A stretch of DNA of 64,000 bases from Aureispira sp963837355 (lineage in GTDB: Bacteria > Bacteroidota > Bacteroidia > Chitinophagales > Saprospiraceae), in assembly GCA_963837355.1 (NCBI GenBank), contig CAWIMY010000002.1, forward strand, positions 682,001-746,000, read 5' to 3'. Each line of letters opens with the position of its first letter. The stretch's first letter is position 1. The translations under genes were made by a program, and so were the position numbers. Below the pieces are notes generated by a model. It saw nothing but the letters and a program-made list of their open reading frames with translations, was not told where the DNA came from and made no database searches. Shown piece by piece: positions 8,829-18,078 of the stretch.

Positions 8829-10712
8829 TTAGCTGGTCTGTGTTCCACGATTCTTAATGATTTCTTCCATCTCTTTTACCAATTCTTCGTCTTCCTTATT
8901 TTGTTTGGCTTCTGCATCAGAATAGCGGTCTTTTTCATCGTTGATGTAACCCAATAGTGTTTTGGCCAAGGAGGGGGCTAAGCGGCGCGCACCATCAATA
9001 GATGCATTTTTGATGCTACTAATTTCAATATTGCTCAGTACTTTTACACGCGCTTCATTGGCCTTTTCGCTGTAGAGCGCACAAATTTCTTGGAGTGCCT
9101 TCCAGCGACAGGCATAATCAATAGCAGGTAGCAAAAAGACAGGATTGTAATATTGTCTAAGCTTGACTTTGAGATCCATCTTTTGGTACATCTCCAGTTT
9201 GTTGATAAACTTGGGATTGGCCAAGCCCTCGCAGTATTGTGCCAAGCCCTTCCAGAAATGGGTAGCGGTTTTGAGGGTGACCACTACTTTGGAGAGTGCC
9301 ATAATAGCTTGATTGAGGGATTCTACCGTAATTCTCAAAATATCTTCGTCCGATTTGGCATTTTTAATCGATTCAGAGAACTGTCTGATGTTGCCCAAGA
9401 TGCCGCGCTTTTCTTCTCGAAGTTTATTGCGTTGTTGTCTCAGTTCGGCGACTTCTTTTTTAGCAGCAGCAGCAGCCGTTGCCGCAAATTCTTGTTGTTT
9501 GTTGAGTTGCTCCGTCAAGGCTGCCATACTCTTGTTGAATTGTTCTTCGGCAGCCTTGTAACCAGCGACGGCCTTATCGCGTTTGGCTTTGGCTTGTTCT
9601 TGCTCGGCTTTCTTTTGAACTAAAGCTGCTTCGGCCGCCTCAATTTTCTCTTTTAATGCTTCTTTTTTCTTTTTATCTTCTTCCTCTTCGGCTTTTTTCT
9701 CCAATTCTTTTTTCACCGCCTCGGAGACTTTAATTTCTCCCTTTTTTTCTTCGAGCTCCTCTTCGGCTTTGTCCGCCTTTTCTTTGGCTTCTTTTACGGG
9801 CTTTTCCTCCACGGTTTTTTTATCTTCGATGTTGGATTTAGTCGTTGTCACAGCTGCTACGGCGTTCATCATCAGGGTTTGTTTCATCGTCATCCCCGCA
9901 ACCACGGTAGAGGCTATGGCTCCTACACCATTGGCAATAACAGAGGTCATTCCCATCACCATATCCATGATTTGCGCTTCTTTTGCATCAGCCTTAGCTT
10001 CTCCCAATTCCTCTTCGGCTTCTTTGATGTCCTCCGTCAAGCTCTCCAACCGCTCGGCTGCTGCTTTTAAATTGGCCACCGTTTCTCTTCTTGCGGCAGC
10101 TTTGGCTTGAGCCTCCTTGTTGTTGACATTGCGGCGCTCAATCGTATCGCCATGAATTTCTTGTGCCTTGTCGGCCATTTTTTCGAAACTAGTCGCTAGT
10201 TCGTCCGATCTATCGGCCATTTTTTTGGCAGAAGCCCCTATTTCTTTTAGCATGGTAATGGCCATTCCTTCTTGGCAATTGAAGATTGCTTGGTAGACCG
10301 TTACCATATTGGTCATGCAAAGGTCACATTCGTTTTTAAACAGCACCATAGTCAAGGTCGTATCGCTACACAACTTTTCTAAGTCGGATTGTAAGTTGGA
10401 AATGTCTTTTTGTAACCCTACTTCTCCTGCCACACCATTAAACGCCAAGTAAAGCAAATCAGCACATAGGTTTAGGTTATTAATAACCTCGCCTAGATCC
10501 ATGTTATTCAAGACCTCTTTCTTCCGTTTTGCCAACATAGCAGGAACAAGCGGGGGATTCCCCTCCAAATCGTAGGGCACGTTATCAATCAAAAAATTAA
10601 CAGGGTAAAAATCTCCTAATTCCTTGCCGTCTAGTTCTAAGGTAGTATCAGGAATGGTCAAGCTAAATTCTCCCATTTTATGAGTGCGAGACTTAATAAA
10701 TAAATCAGACAT
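8829..10712 (-). CDS. Long coiled-coil protein with central hydrophobic segment (alpha-pore-forming-toxin-like architecture)
   Basis: 627 aa, no signal peptide. Residues 1-95 are a compact start (TIPDTTLELDG). Residues 100-247 are helical, with four Cys between 115 and 146. Residues 248-290 are hydrophobic (MVMGMTSVIANGVGAIA, then MMNAVAAV). Residues 295-430 are a very long Glu/Lys/Ala coiled coil. Residues 430-627 are helical with a charged tail. Helix / hydrophobic hairpin / helix is the layout of alpha-helical pore-forming toxins such as ClyA, Hbl/Nhe and XaxA. The coils could also serve a structural role. It is first in its block and is followed by the 339-aa protein with the same plan. 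A TACCTTTG box on the minus strand (10873-10880) may drive it. Confidence 0.6.
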   Translation of the reverse strand: MSDLFIKSRTHKMGEFSLTIPDTTLELDGKELGDFYPVNFLIDNVPYDLEGNPPLVPAMLAKRKKEVLNNMDLGEVINNLNLCADLLYLAFNGVAGEVGLQKDISNLQSDLEKLCSDTTLTMVLFKNECDLCMTNMVTVYQAIFNCQEGMAITMLKEIGASAKKMADRSDELATSFEKMADKAQEIHGDTIERRNVNNKEAQAKAAARRETVANLKAAAERLESLTEDIKEAEEELGEAKADAKEAQIMDMVMGMTSVIANGVGAIASTVVAGMTMKQTLMMNAVAAVTTTKSNIEDKKTVEEKPVKEAKEKADKAEEELEEKKGEIKVSEAVKKELEKKAEEEEDKKKKEALKEKIEAAEAALVQKKAEQEQAKAKRDKAVAGYKAAEEQFNKSMAALTEQLNKQQEFAATAAAAAKKEVAELRQQRNKLREEKRGILGNIRQFSESIKNAKSDEDILRITVESLNQAIMALSKVVVTLKTATHFWKGLAQYCEGLANPKFINKLEMYQKMDLKVKLRQYYNPVFLLPAIDYACRWKALQEICALYSEKANEARVKVLSNIEISSIKNASIDGARRLAPSLAKTLLGYINDEKDRYSDAEAKQNKEDEELVKEMEEIIKNRGTQTS

Positions 10713-10828
10713 GGTGGAAAAGTTTTGGGATGGGTAGCTTCGGCATAGCCATTAGCTTGCCTGTCTAATGAAGGCTCATTAGAACTAAAAACTACCAATC
10801 GATGAAAATAAATGAGGTAAGCGCGCAA

Positions 10829-10880
10829 CAGGAAGCCAAAAAAGTAAGCGTCGCTTCCTGTAGAGTGCCTTACAAAGGTA
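10829..10880 (-). promoter_or_regulatory. Promoter-like box and leader hairpin before the 627-aa gene
   Basis: On the minus strand 10880-10873 reads TACCTTTG, matching TAnnTTTG. Just downstream ACAGGAAGC and GCTTCCTGT (about 10828-10861) can pair across a 16-nt loop. No T run follows, so this is more likely a 5' UTR hairpin than a terminator. No good -33 element was seen. Confidence 0.35.
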
Positions 10881-10956
10881 GCGTAGAGAACGCTGTTATT
10901 TGTGCCCCCTAATGGGTAGATTAGAAGATACCGTCAAACACGTACAAGAGAACTAA

Positions 10957-12557
10957 TTAACGGGGCGGCACTACCAACTGACTGCTATCCACCTGCCCCA
11001 AACAATACAAATAACCATTGCGAGAAGCGACATACAAGCGCCCCTGATCGACCACAGGCGTGGATTCACAGCGAATTTTGACTTGCTCCCTAAAAGAGAA
11101 ACTCCGCTGCTCGGCATCCCACTCAAACCGAGAAATGCCTTGGCTGGTTGCTGCAATCAATTGCTTGCCCACCCAAATTGGTGTCGAGATAGAAGGGCCA
11201 ACTTGGTACTTAAAGACCAATTGTGGCTGTGGCAAATAGATACTGGTATCAAAGCTTGGACGCGGCGCGGCCGCCTCTAGCACATCCGTATTGAGTACAT
11301 ACAAAAAGCCATCAATACCCACAAACGCCGCCATATTGGGCTCGTCTTTGTTTTTATAATGCACATTGACGGCCACCGAACCCACTACGCCGCCTTTCCA
11401 CGTGGCAAATTCAAAGTCAGGCGTTGGAAAATACCACTGGGCGGCTTGTGCAGGCGGCAAGCTAGGATCTAACTTCAAAATACCGCCCTGCCCTTGAATG
11501 TATTGTTTCTCAATGGGAATCAAGAGGCAGCTATCCGCCGTTACCACAGGGGTGCCATCCATGTCCGCGCCTGTAAAATATAGCCAGTCCAAGCTGTCTT
11601 TTTCTAAATTATACCCCCACACACGGCCTGCCCCCGAAGAAAGGTAAATCCGTTTTCCTAGGAGCGTAGGCGAAGCCTCTGTAACCAAATTACGGCCGTG
11701 TGTTAGGCGGTCGGCGGGGCGGTAGAGGGTGTCGCTTTGGCGATAAATGTAAGGTTGTAGCAACTTTTGGCGTAGGCTGGCTTTTTGGGGATTGGGATCA
11801 AAAATGGTAAAAATGCTGTTCTCCAAACCCAAATAGGCCGTATCGTTCAGAATCAAGGCCGAAGCATCTACATCGCGGCTATAACTGTGGGTTTGCCCAC
11901 TGCTCAGCTGCCAGCGGTCTTGGCCTGTGGCAATAGAAATAGCGCGGAAGCTCGGCACCGTCGTCGAGTACAGGCTCTTGCCCGCGCGGCTCCCCTGCAA
12001 AACAAGGGCAACATCTTGGAGAGAATCGGCTGTGTTTATTCAGCCAAATACTTCCCTGTTCCTTTGATTACATCGTCGAACGCGTATTGCCAAACCAACT
12101 TTCCTGTAGCCGCCTCTATTTTTTTTAAGTGATAATCATAAGCGCCTTGCAAGAGGTATTTTCTACCGTTTTCTACGAACAAAAGCGGCTGCCCTGTCCA
12201 GCCTGCTCCTTTCCAAGTTTTGGTTTCTGCTCCGACTTTGGTGGTGCCTTTTCCTAAAAAAAGCTTCCAAATAGTTTGTAAGTGGCTGGGCGCACTGTCG
12301 CCGTAATAATTGCGAGAAGGCAAGTGTAAAAAGGTGCTGTTGAGTACGTGAATGCTATAGTAACTGCTATCGGGTTGTAAAAAATTACCAACATAAGCGC
12401 TAGCAGCAGCAGGCACCAACGCATCACTAGGCGGGGCAGGAGGGGGGACAGATAAGGGCGGCTCTGGCCGATAGTCCAAGTACAAATGGGTAAGGACACC
12501 GAGGGCAAACACGGTACTAAAAATGATCAAAACCAATAAAAAACGCTTCCAAGTCAT
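10957..12557 (-). pseudogene. PQQ-type beta-propeller protein, membrane-anchored, split by a frameshift
   Basis: The N-terminal piece (ATG 12557 to stop 12036) has an uncleaved signal-anchor (KRFLLVLIIFSTVFALGVL), then a Pro-rich linker and the first propeller strands ending AATGKLVWQYAFDD. The second piece, readable from about 12034 to 10957, carries blades such as ISIATGQDRWQLSSG, GVVGSVAVNV, STPIWVGKQL and GRLYVASRNGYLYCLG, typical of PQQ-like (quinoprotein or BamB-like) repeats. Together about 530 residues. The frame change lies near 12036, where the upstream frame ends GKYLAE-stop and the downstream frame opens with NTADSLQD. Nothing else is damaged, so a one-base assembly error is plausible. 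Probably a periplasm-facing scaffold; no catalytic role visible. Confidence 0.65.
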
Positions 12558-12663
12558 GTGCAAATCGTTGTGTTGGTTGCTCCAAGATAGATAAAAAGTG
12601 TTGGAGCGGATTCATTTTTTGGGGTTTCCCGCTCAAGGTGCGGTATTTAGCCACAAAAAAAGG

Positions 12664-12671
12664 TAACTTTG
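12664..12671 (+). promoter_or_regulatory. -7 box before the flavin reductase-like gene
   Basis: TAACTTTG matches TAnnTTTG about 34 bp before the chosen start at 12705. No TTG at the expected -33 distance was seen. Confidence 0.4.
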
Positions 12672-12704
12672 GGCATCTATTCACTCTAGTTTTACCATTT
12701 GGTT

Positions 12705-13610
12705 ATGAAGATGCGCAGTATTACTCCAGGCGAGATTGCCACCAAAGATTTACACCAATTTATTGTAGGCGCTATCGCTCCGCGTCCCATCGCTTTTGTC
12801 TCTACAATAGACGAAAATGGCGTGGCCAATATTGCCCCCTACAGTTTCTTTAACGCTTTCAGTTCTAATCCACCTGTGTTGGTATTTTCGTCTAACCGCC
12901 GTGTGGATAACAACGAAACAAAGGATACGTTACACAATGTAGAACTCAACCAAGAGGTGGTTGTAAATGTTGTTAATTATAGTATGGTGCGCCAAATGTC
13001 CTTAGCCAGTATTGCCTATCCTTCAACAATTAGTGAATTTGATAAATCGGGCTTAACGCCAATTGCCTCCGAGCTGGTCAAACCTTTTCGGATTAAAGAA
13101 TCACCTGTACAATTTGAGTGTAAAGTCAGTGAGATTATTACCTTGGGAGAACACGGTGGTGCAGGGCATTTGATTATTTGTAATGTCGTGAAATTGCACC
13201 TCAACGAAGCAATATTAGACGGCGAACGCATTGACCCCCACAAAATTGATTTGGTTGGTCGCTTAGGCCGTGCGCACTACGTCCGTGCCAGTGGCGAAAG
13301 TATCTTTGATGTGTATCAATCGGTGGTGAAACCCGCTTTAGGATTTGACCAACTGCCCGAACATTTGCGCAACAGCGCCGTCTTGACAGGCAACGAACTG
13401 GCACAGATAGCAGGCTTATATGATTTTCCAACGGAAGCGTTGATTGAGGAATTGATGCAGAGTGAGGAAGTGACCAAGGTCTTAATTTCGGTAGAAGAAC
13501 CAGGCGATGAGCTCTTGAAAGGCTTGCACGAGCTTGCTAGAAAAGCACTGGAAGCAGGGCAACCCGAACGCGCATTTGGTTTAGCGCTACTATTTAATTA
13601 TATTGGATGA
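12705..13610 (+). CDS. Flavin reductase-like (FMN-binding split-barrel) domain protein
   Basis: About 301 aa. Residues 8-200 match the flavin reductase-like family: LGAxAPRPIAFVSTID is represented by VGAIAPRPIAFVSTID, followed by NIAPYSFFNAFSSNPP and later GAGHLIICNVV, all conserved in FMN-binding split barrels. Members bind FMN and reduce flavin or act in unknown oxidoreductions. A C-terminal extension of about 90 residues (YDFPTEALIEELM onward) is helical and less usual. ATG 12705 is preferred over the upstream TTG at 12699; ATG 12711 is also possible. It stands first in a plus-strand run with the HisC-like and ArsA-like genes. Confidence 0.85.
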   Translation: MKMRSITPGEIATKDLHQFIVGAIAPRPIAFVSTIDENGVANIAPYSFFNAFSSNPPVLVFSSNRRVDNNETKDTLHNVELNQEVVVNVVNYSMVRQMSLASIAYPSTISEFDKSGLTPIASELVKPFRIKESPVQFECKVSEIITLGEHGGAGHLIICNVVKLHLNEAILDGERIDPHKIDLVGRLGRAHYVRASGESIFDVYQSVVKPALGFDQLPEHLRNSAVLTGNELAQIAGLYDFPTEALIEELMQSEEVTKVLISVEEPGDELLKGLHELARKALEAGQPERAFGLALLFNYIG

Positions 13611-13656
13611 CAGCGAATTGCCTCTTTTAAAATGATTTGTTATAAAAAATAACTCT

Positions 13657-14775
13657 ATGGATAGCTCTCCTCAACACCGTTTGCCCAAGCATATCAAAAA
13701 CTGGCTCAAAAAAAAGGCATCCCAAAAGCCCCTAGAAGGCTATTTGAACGCTCAAGAGGAAATTGATTGCTTCCAAGTGGGGAGTTTGACGTTGCAACAA
13801 AACCACCAAGAACAGCAATTAAAAGTGCGCTTGGCGGAGCAGCTAGGAGTAGAGCCTACGCAACTGTGTTTGGGCAGCAGCCCGCAGAGCTTACGCGGTT
13901 TGTTGTTACAGATTATTGCCGAGGGCAAGCGCGATAACTGTATTGGTTTTTCGCCACAGCGCCCACAAACACAGCAGCTTTTAGAGTTGCACCAAATCAA
14001 ACAAACCCTACTGCCCTTGTACCATTTGGCAGAATTGCCCATTTATGACATCAAAGAGCACGTAGATTTTCAGACCAAATTATTGGTGTTGGAACATCCC
14101 AATGCAGTAACGGGGGCGCTTTTGCAACGATTTGACTTGGTCGATGTCGTGACGGCATTTGAAAGTTGGGTATTAATTGATGAATCGGCTATTGGTACAA
14201 CACCACAAGAGAGTGTCCACAGCATTGTGAATACCTGTGATAATGCGCTCGTCTTACAGCGTACTGTTGGTGGCCTCGCCGTTTTTTTTGCCCATCCTGA
14301 GATGGTCGAAGTGCTAGAACGCTGTCGCCCTGCTTTGCCCTTGGCACAGCTGCAACAAGCTACAGCAATACTGGCGTTACCCACCAATACAAAAGAAATG
14401 GCCTTGGTTTTGGCCAACTTAGAAAAAGAGCGACAGCAACTCAAAACGGCACTAGAAACCTTGCCTTTTGTCCAAAAAGTCTACCCGAGTTCTACCAACA
14501 CGCTGCTAATAGAAGTAACAGATGCGGATGCCGTGACAAACTTTTTGCGCGATTCAGAACGAATTTTGGTTTATCGTGTTCCATCTATGGAGGACTTGCA
14601 AGAAGGTATTCGCCTGACACTAGGCACTCCGCTCGACAACTTGCGCTTGCGCAAAGCACTGGAACAACTCCCTGAAAAAATGAATCCCCCACGGGCATTC
14701 TGGGGCGATGTCTCCAAAGGCTTACGCAAAGCGGGTGCTTTTCTAGGATTTTTTAAGAAAATACTAGGCGTATAG
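13657..14775 (+). CDS. HisC-like fold-type I aminotransferase homologue lacking the PLP lysine
   Basis: 372 aa, following the outline of histidinol-phosphate aminotransferase: LCLGSSPQSLRGLLLQ for the cofactor-phosphate region, LEHPNAVTGAL in place of NPNNPTG, VLIDESAIG in place of the DEAY strand, and IRLTLGTPLDNLRLRKAL for the C-terminal substrate-Arg region. Where active enzymes have Ser-Lys-Ala with the Schiff-base lysine, this one reads VLQRTVGGLAVFFAHPEM, with Arg. No other lysine sits there, so normal transamination is unlikely. It may be a pseudoenzyme with a binding role. A C-terminal tail (GLRKAGAFLGFFKKILGV) looks like an amphipathic helix. It lies 47 bp after the flavin reductase-like gene and 65 bp before the ArsA-like gene. 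The family assignment is inference from weak motifs. Confidence 0.6.
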   Translation: MDSSPQHRLPKHIKNWLKKKASQKPLEGYLNAQEEIDCFQVGSLTLQQNHQEQQLKVRLAEQLGVEPTQLCLGSSPQSLRGLLLQIIAEGKRDNCIGFSPQRPQTQQLLELHQIKQTLLPLYHLAELPIYDIKEHVDFQTKLLVLEHPNAVTGALLQRFDLVDVVTAFESWVLIDESAIGTTPQESVHSIVNTCDNALVLQRTVGGLAVFFAHPEMVEVLERCRPALPLAQLQQATAILALPTNTKEMALVLANLEKERQQLKTALETLPFVQKVYPSSTNTLLIEVTDADAVTNFLRDSERILVYRVPSMEDLQEGIRLTLGTPLDNLRLRKALEQLPEKMNPPRAFWGDVSKGLRKAGAFLGFFKKILGV

Positions 14776-14839
14776 GGCGGCTCTTCTTGGTAGGTTCCTA
14801 TCCATTTCAACCATCAAATCAAACAATTAATACACTAGA

Positions 14840-16012
14840 ATGAGAATTATACTCTTCACGGGAAAAGGAGGCGTTGGGAAAACTACCACAGCGGCCGCCA
14901 CGGCTCTGCAATGTGCCAAAGAAGGCTTAAAAACATTAGTCGTTTCTACCGATCCCGCGCACAGTTTATCCGATGCCCTTAATGTAGAATTAAAACCTGA
15001 ACCTACCGTCGTAACCGACAATTTATGGGGACAAGAATTTGATGTCTATTATTCGATGAAAAAAAATTGGGACAATATGCGCCACCTCATGACTGCCGTG
15101 TTCAAATGGCGGGGGGTAGACAACGTTGTTGCCGAAGAATTATCGGTCTTACCAGGCATGGAAGAAGCTTCCGCATTTTTGTGGATTGAGCAATATTACC
15201 GCGAGGGATTCTACGATGTGCTCATTATTGACAGCGCACCAACAGGCGAGACGTTGACGCTCCTGACACTGCCTCAAGTCATGCAGTCTTGGTTGACCAA
15301 GGCTTTTCCAGGGCAGAAGTTGATTATCAAAGCAGTAGGAAAAATCCTAAAAACGACCAAAGGTATTCCTTTGGAAGAAGGGGTAGAGGAATTGAAAAAT
15401 CTATTCGACAAGCTGGAAGATGTACAAAAAATCATGCTCAATCCTGAGGTATGTTCGATTCGAATTGTCGCCAATCCAGAACGCATGGTCATTCAAGAAG
15501 CCAAGCGCGCATATACTTATCTCAATTTGTATGGCTACAATGTGGATGCGGTTATTGTCAATAGAATCTTGCCTGAATTAGCAGGAGTAGCAGGCAGTGT
15601 TTTTGAACAATATGTCAAATCACAAGGACATTACCTACAAGACATTGAAGAGAGTTTTCAACCGTTGCCAATTTTCAAAGTACAGCACCAAGGCCAAGAG
15701 GTTTTTGGCTTAGAATTATTGGATAAGATTGGCAACGCGATCTACGGCGAGCGCAATCCTGCCGAGATTTACCACAATGAAAATCCTTTCAAAGTAGAGG
15801 AGTTTGATGCCTATTATAAGGTGTCGATGTATTTGCCTTTTATCGGCGAATCGGATTATACCCTCAACAAATTTGGCGATGAATTGGTGATCGGCATTGG
15901 TGGCCGCAAAAAAAGCGTACTCTTGCCTCGCTTTGCCAATTTCTTACAGCTAGAAGGCCATGCGTTCAAAGACTCTTGGCTTCACATCCGCCTCATGAAA
16001 GGGGAAGAATAA
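14840..16012 (+). CDS. ArsA/Get3-family ATPase
   Basis: 390 aa. It starts at once with the deviant Walker A P-loop GKGGVGKTTTA (residues 8-18), then STDPAHSLSDA (switch region), DSAPTGETL (A-loop, normally D-T/S-A-P-T-G-H-T) and ANPERMVIQEA. These are hallmarks of the arsenite-transport/tail-anchored-protein-targeting ATPase family. The C-terminal 90 residues (KVSMYLPFIGESDYTLNKFGDELVI) match the alpha-crystallin-like extension found in some bacterial members. No ars genes are nearby and no CxxC or arsenic-binding Cys triad was seen, so a chaperone or targeting role is likelier than arsenite efflux. It ends the plus-strand run before a very strong terminator. Confidence 0.88.
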   Translation: MRIILFTGKGGVGKTTTAAATALQCAKEGLKTLVVSTDPAHSLSDALNVELKPEPTVVTDNLWGQEFDVYYSMKKNWDNMRHLMTAVFKWRGVDNVVAEELSVLPGMEEASAFLWIEQYYREGFYDVLIIDSAPTGETLTLLTLPQVMQSWLTKAFPGQKLIIKAVGKILKTTKGIPLEEGVEELKNLFDKLEDVQKIMLNPEVCSIRIVANPERMVIQEAKRAYTYLNLYGYNVDAVIVNRILPELAGVAGSVFEQYVKSQGHYLQDIEESFQPLPIFKVQHQGQEVFGLELLDKIGNAIYGERNPAEIYHNENPFKVEEFDAYYKVSMYLPFIGESDYTLNKFGDELVIGIGGRKKSVLLPRFANFLQLEGHAFKDSWLHIRLMKGEE

Positions 16013-16021
16013 AAGGAAAGT

Positions 16022-16080
16022 AGGCGGTAAGAAGTAAGGCGCAATTGCAATTGCGCCTTACTTCTTACCGCCTGTTTTTT
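16022..16080 (+). terminator. Terminator with 26-bp perfect stem
   Basis: Positions 16022-16047 and 16048-16073 are exact reverse complements, beginning AGGCGGTAAG and ending CTTACCGCCT, followed by GTTTTTT. It lies 9 bp past the ArsA-like stop. It may also block read-through from the convergent HAD gene. Confidence 0.9.
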
Positions 16081-16081
16081 A

Positions 16082-16771
16082 TCAAGCAAAAATAGCAGCT
16101 AAATCCACCTCGCCCAAATGCTGGACAACCGCTCTAGCACCTGCTTGCGTCAACTCTTCCGCAGAATAACTACTCACCACACCAATAGGACACATGCCAC
16201 TATCGCGCGCGGCTTCCATACCCGTTACACTGTCCTCAAAAATCCAGACCGAAGGAAAATCTTCTTCAGTGAGTCCCAAGCCGCTCGGCCAAGCTCAAAT
16301 AAGGCTCAGGAGCGGGCTTTGGATGAATGTAATCTTCCAAGCCCAACACGGTCGCAATGGTCAAGCCGTGGCGCTCCAAGGTTTGCCGAACGAATGGGCG
16401 GGGCGCATTGCTGGCAATTCCAAAAGGCAACGTACCTATTGAGAGTTGCTGCAATAAGGCTTTTGCGCCCGTCAAAAAAGGTGGAATCTCCGCTTGCGCT
16501 AACAAATGTTCCAGTTTTAAGTCCATATAGGCTTCTGCTTGTTCGGCATTGCCATAAGTAGCACTAAAATACTGGGCGATGTCTTTGGGCGAGCGTCCCC
16601 GCAAATGAGGCGGAAAGGCCCAACGCCATTGTTCCACAAGGCATGTGCAGCAGACTGCCAAGCGCGTCCATGCGCTTGTTTGCTTTCCGCAATCACCCCA
16701 TCAAAATCAAACAATAGGGCTTTCGGGGTGGGCAGTTTCGAGAGGGGCAGTGGTAGTGTTGATTGTAACAT
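16082..16771 (-). pseudogene. HAD-family phosphatase/phosphoglucomutase-like protein, two frameshifts
   Basis: Three overlapping frames make one protein of about 228 aa. The first piece has the catalytic LLFDFDGVIAES motif. The second (SPKDIAQYF, then PFGIASNAPRPFVR and LEDYIHPKPAPEPYL) has the Thr/Ser and Lys motifs. The third (DFPSVWIFEDSVTGMEAA) has the Mg-binding ED motif. This is subfamily IA, like beta-phosphoglucomutase or PGP-like phosphatases. Frame changes lie near 16618 (a missing base in CCTTTCCGCC would restore PFPPHLRG) and near 16275 (an extra G in GGG). Both sit in short homopolymers, so sequencing error is likely. Its start overlaps the end of the lactone oxidase by about 65 bp, suggesting translational coupling. 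Confidence 0.8.
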
Positions 16772-18078
16772 TAAATAGTTCGGCTAAGTAGTGATTTAAG
16801 AATTTACCGGTCGGGTCAAGTTCTGCCCGTTTTGCTTTAAAGGCTTCCCATTTGGGATAAAGTTCGCTCAACGCTTGGTCTTTGGCTTTGAAACGTTTGC
16901 CCCAATGTGGACGGCCACCATGCTTCAAGAATATTTCTTCCACAACATCAAAGGCTGCGTAAGTATCGGCATTATCCGCATCGCGTGTTACACAACCCAC
17001 GGTCACACAATCCTCCCCATAGGCATAACTCAACCAAGCATCGTCTTGGCGCACAAAGCGCACATCCATAGGAATGTGTACAAACGCGGGATTGTCCCAA
17101 CTATCCAAGGCTTTTTTCAATTCCTTGAAGACGGCTGGAAAGCGCGATATGGCGATGGTCGGATTCGGCCAATTCTAATGTTCCACTGCGTGATTTGGTG
17201 ACGGTGGCATCGTACAATGTTCCTTTGCTTTCCTTCTCGGTAGAGAAAAATAATCCCTGAATCATGCGGTTGGCAAAAGGAGTCAACTTAGGAAAACGCG
17301 TGGTATATTTATAGAGCCATTTAGAGACTTTACGGCGATGTTTTAAATAATTGGGGCCAGTGTTTTCTTGCACTGGCTTATTCGCATCAATGCGGTCGCC
17401 CAAAATCACATAACCGTGATTAGTATGTGGCATCCATAGCACGCGCGTAAAATCATGTTCGGCCAACAAACGTGGATAATTACTGACCCAATCTTTATCT
17501 TTCATGGGTTTTTCTCGCAAGTGCAGGGTATAAACGGGCTCGCAGGCCAATGTGATTTCTGAAAAAATGCCCAAAACGCCCAAAGAAACGCGGATGGCAT
17601 CCATTAGGGGGTCGCCTTCGCTGACGCTTCGAATAGAGCCATCGGCCAAAATAAAACGGCAGTGGATCATGTACGAAGACAACAAATGGCCATCGCGACC
17701 AGTGCCGTGGGTGCCTGTCGCCAACGCACCACCTAGTGTTACCGTATCAATATCAGGTAAACAGGGAATGCTCCAGCCTTTTTCTTGAATAGCATTGATA
17801 AGCGTTTTTAGACTAATCCCCGACTGCACGGTAATGTGTCGTTTTTCTAGATCGTAAGAGAGTATTTGGTTGTAAGTGGTGTTGTCAATTAAGGTAGCTG
17901 TACCAGCGGCAATATCGGCAGACGATTGTTTAGAGCCAAAAACGCGCACCTTTTCAGGAGCATTTTTGATGGCTTGTGCGAGTTCTTCTTCGCTGCGAAC
18001 TTGGTGCAACTGCTCGTAAGGGTGCTGAACATTGTTGTTCCAACTCACCCATTGTTTCGTATGGTTTGTCTTAGACAT
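16707..18078 (-). pseudogene. FAD-linked sugar-1,4-lactone oxidase-like protein, frameshifted
   Basis: Two frames (18078 to about 17150, then to 16707) join into about 455 aa. The N-terminal half is a PCMH-type FAD domain: VRVFGSKQSSADIA, LPDIDTVTLGGALATGTHGTG and VSLGVLGIFSEITL. The C-terminal half has RPHWGKRF and LDPTGKFLNHYL, typical of D-arabinono-1,4-lactone/L-gulonolactone oxidases. Where those enzymes carry G-H-S with the covalent FAD histidine, this protein has K-Q-S, so flavin would be non-covalent. The frame change near 17145 joins SDHRHIA to RFPAVFKELKKALDSW. It probably oxidises a sugar lactone or alditol; substrate unknown. Confidence 0.8.

Noticed and set aside
9153..9623. 156-codon plus-strand frame rich in Leu/Phe/Ser
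   Set aside because: Mirror of the Glu/Lys coiled coil of the 627-aa gene; acidic codons read backwards give Phe/Leu/Ser.
14840..16012. Arsenical-resistance ATPase (arsA proper)
   Set aside because: No arsB, arsR or arsC nearby and no arsenite-binding Cys set; the broader ArsA/Get3 family name is safer.
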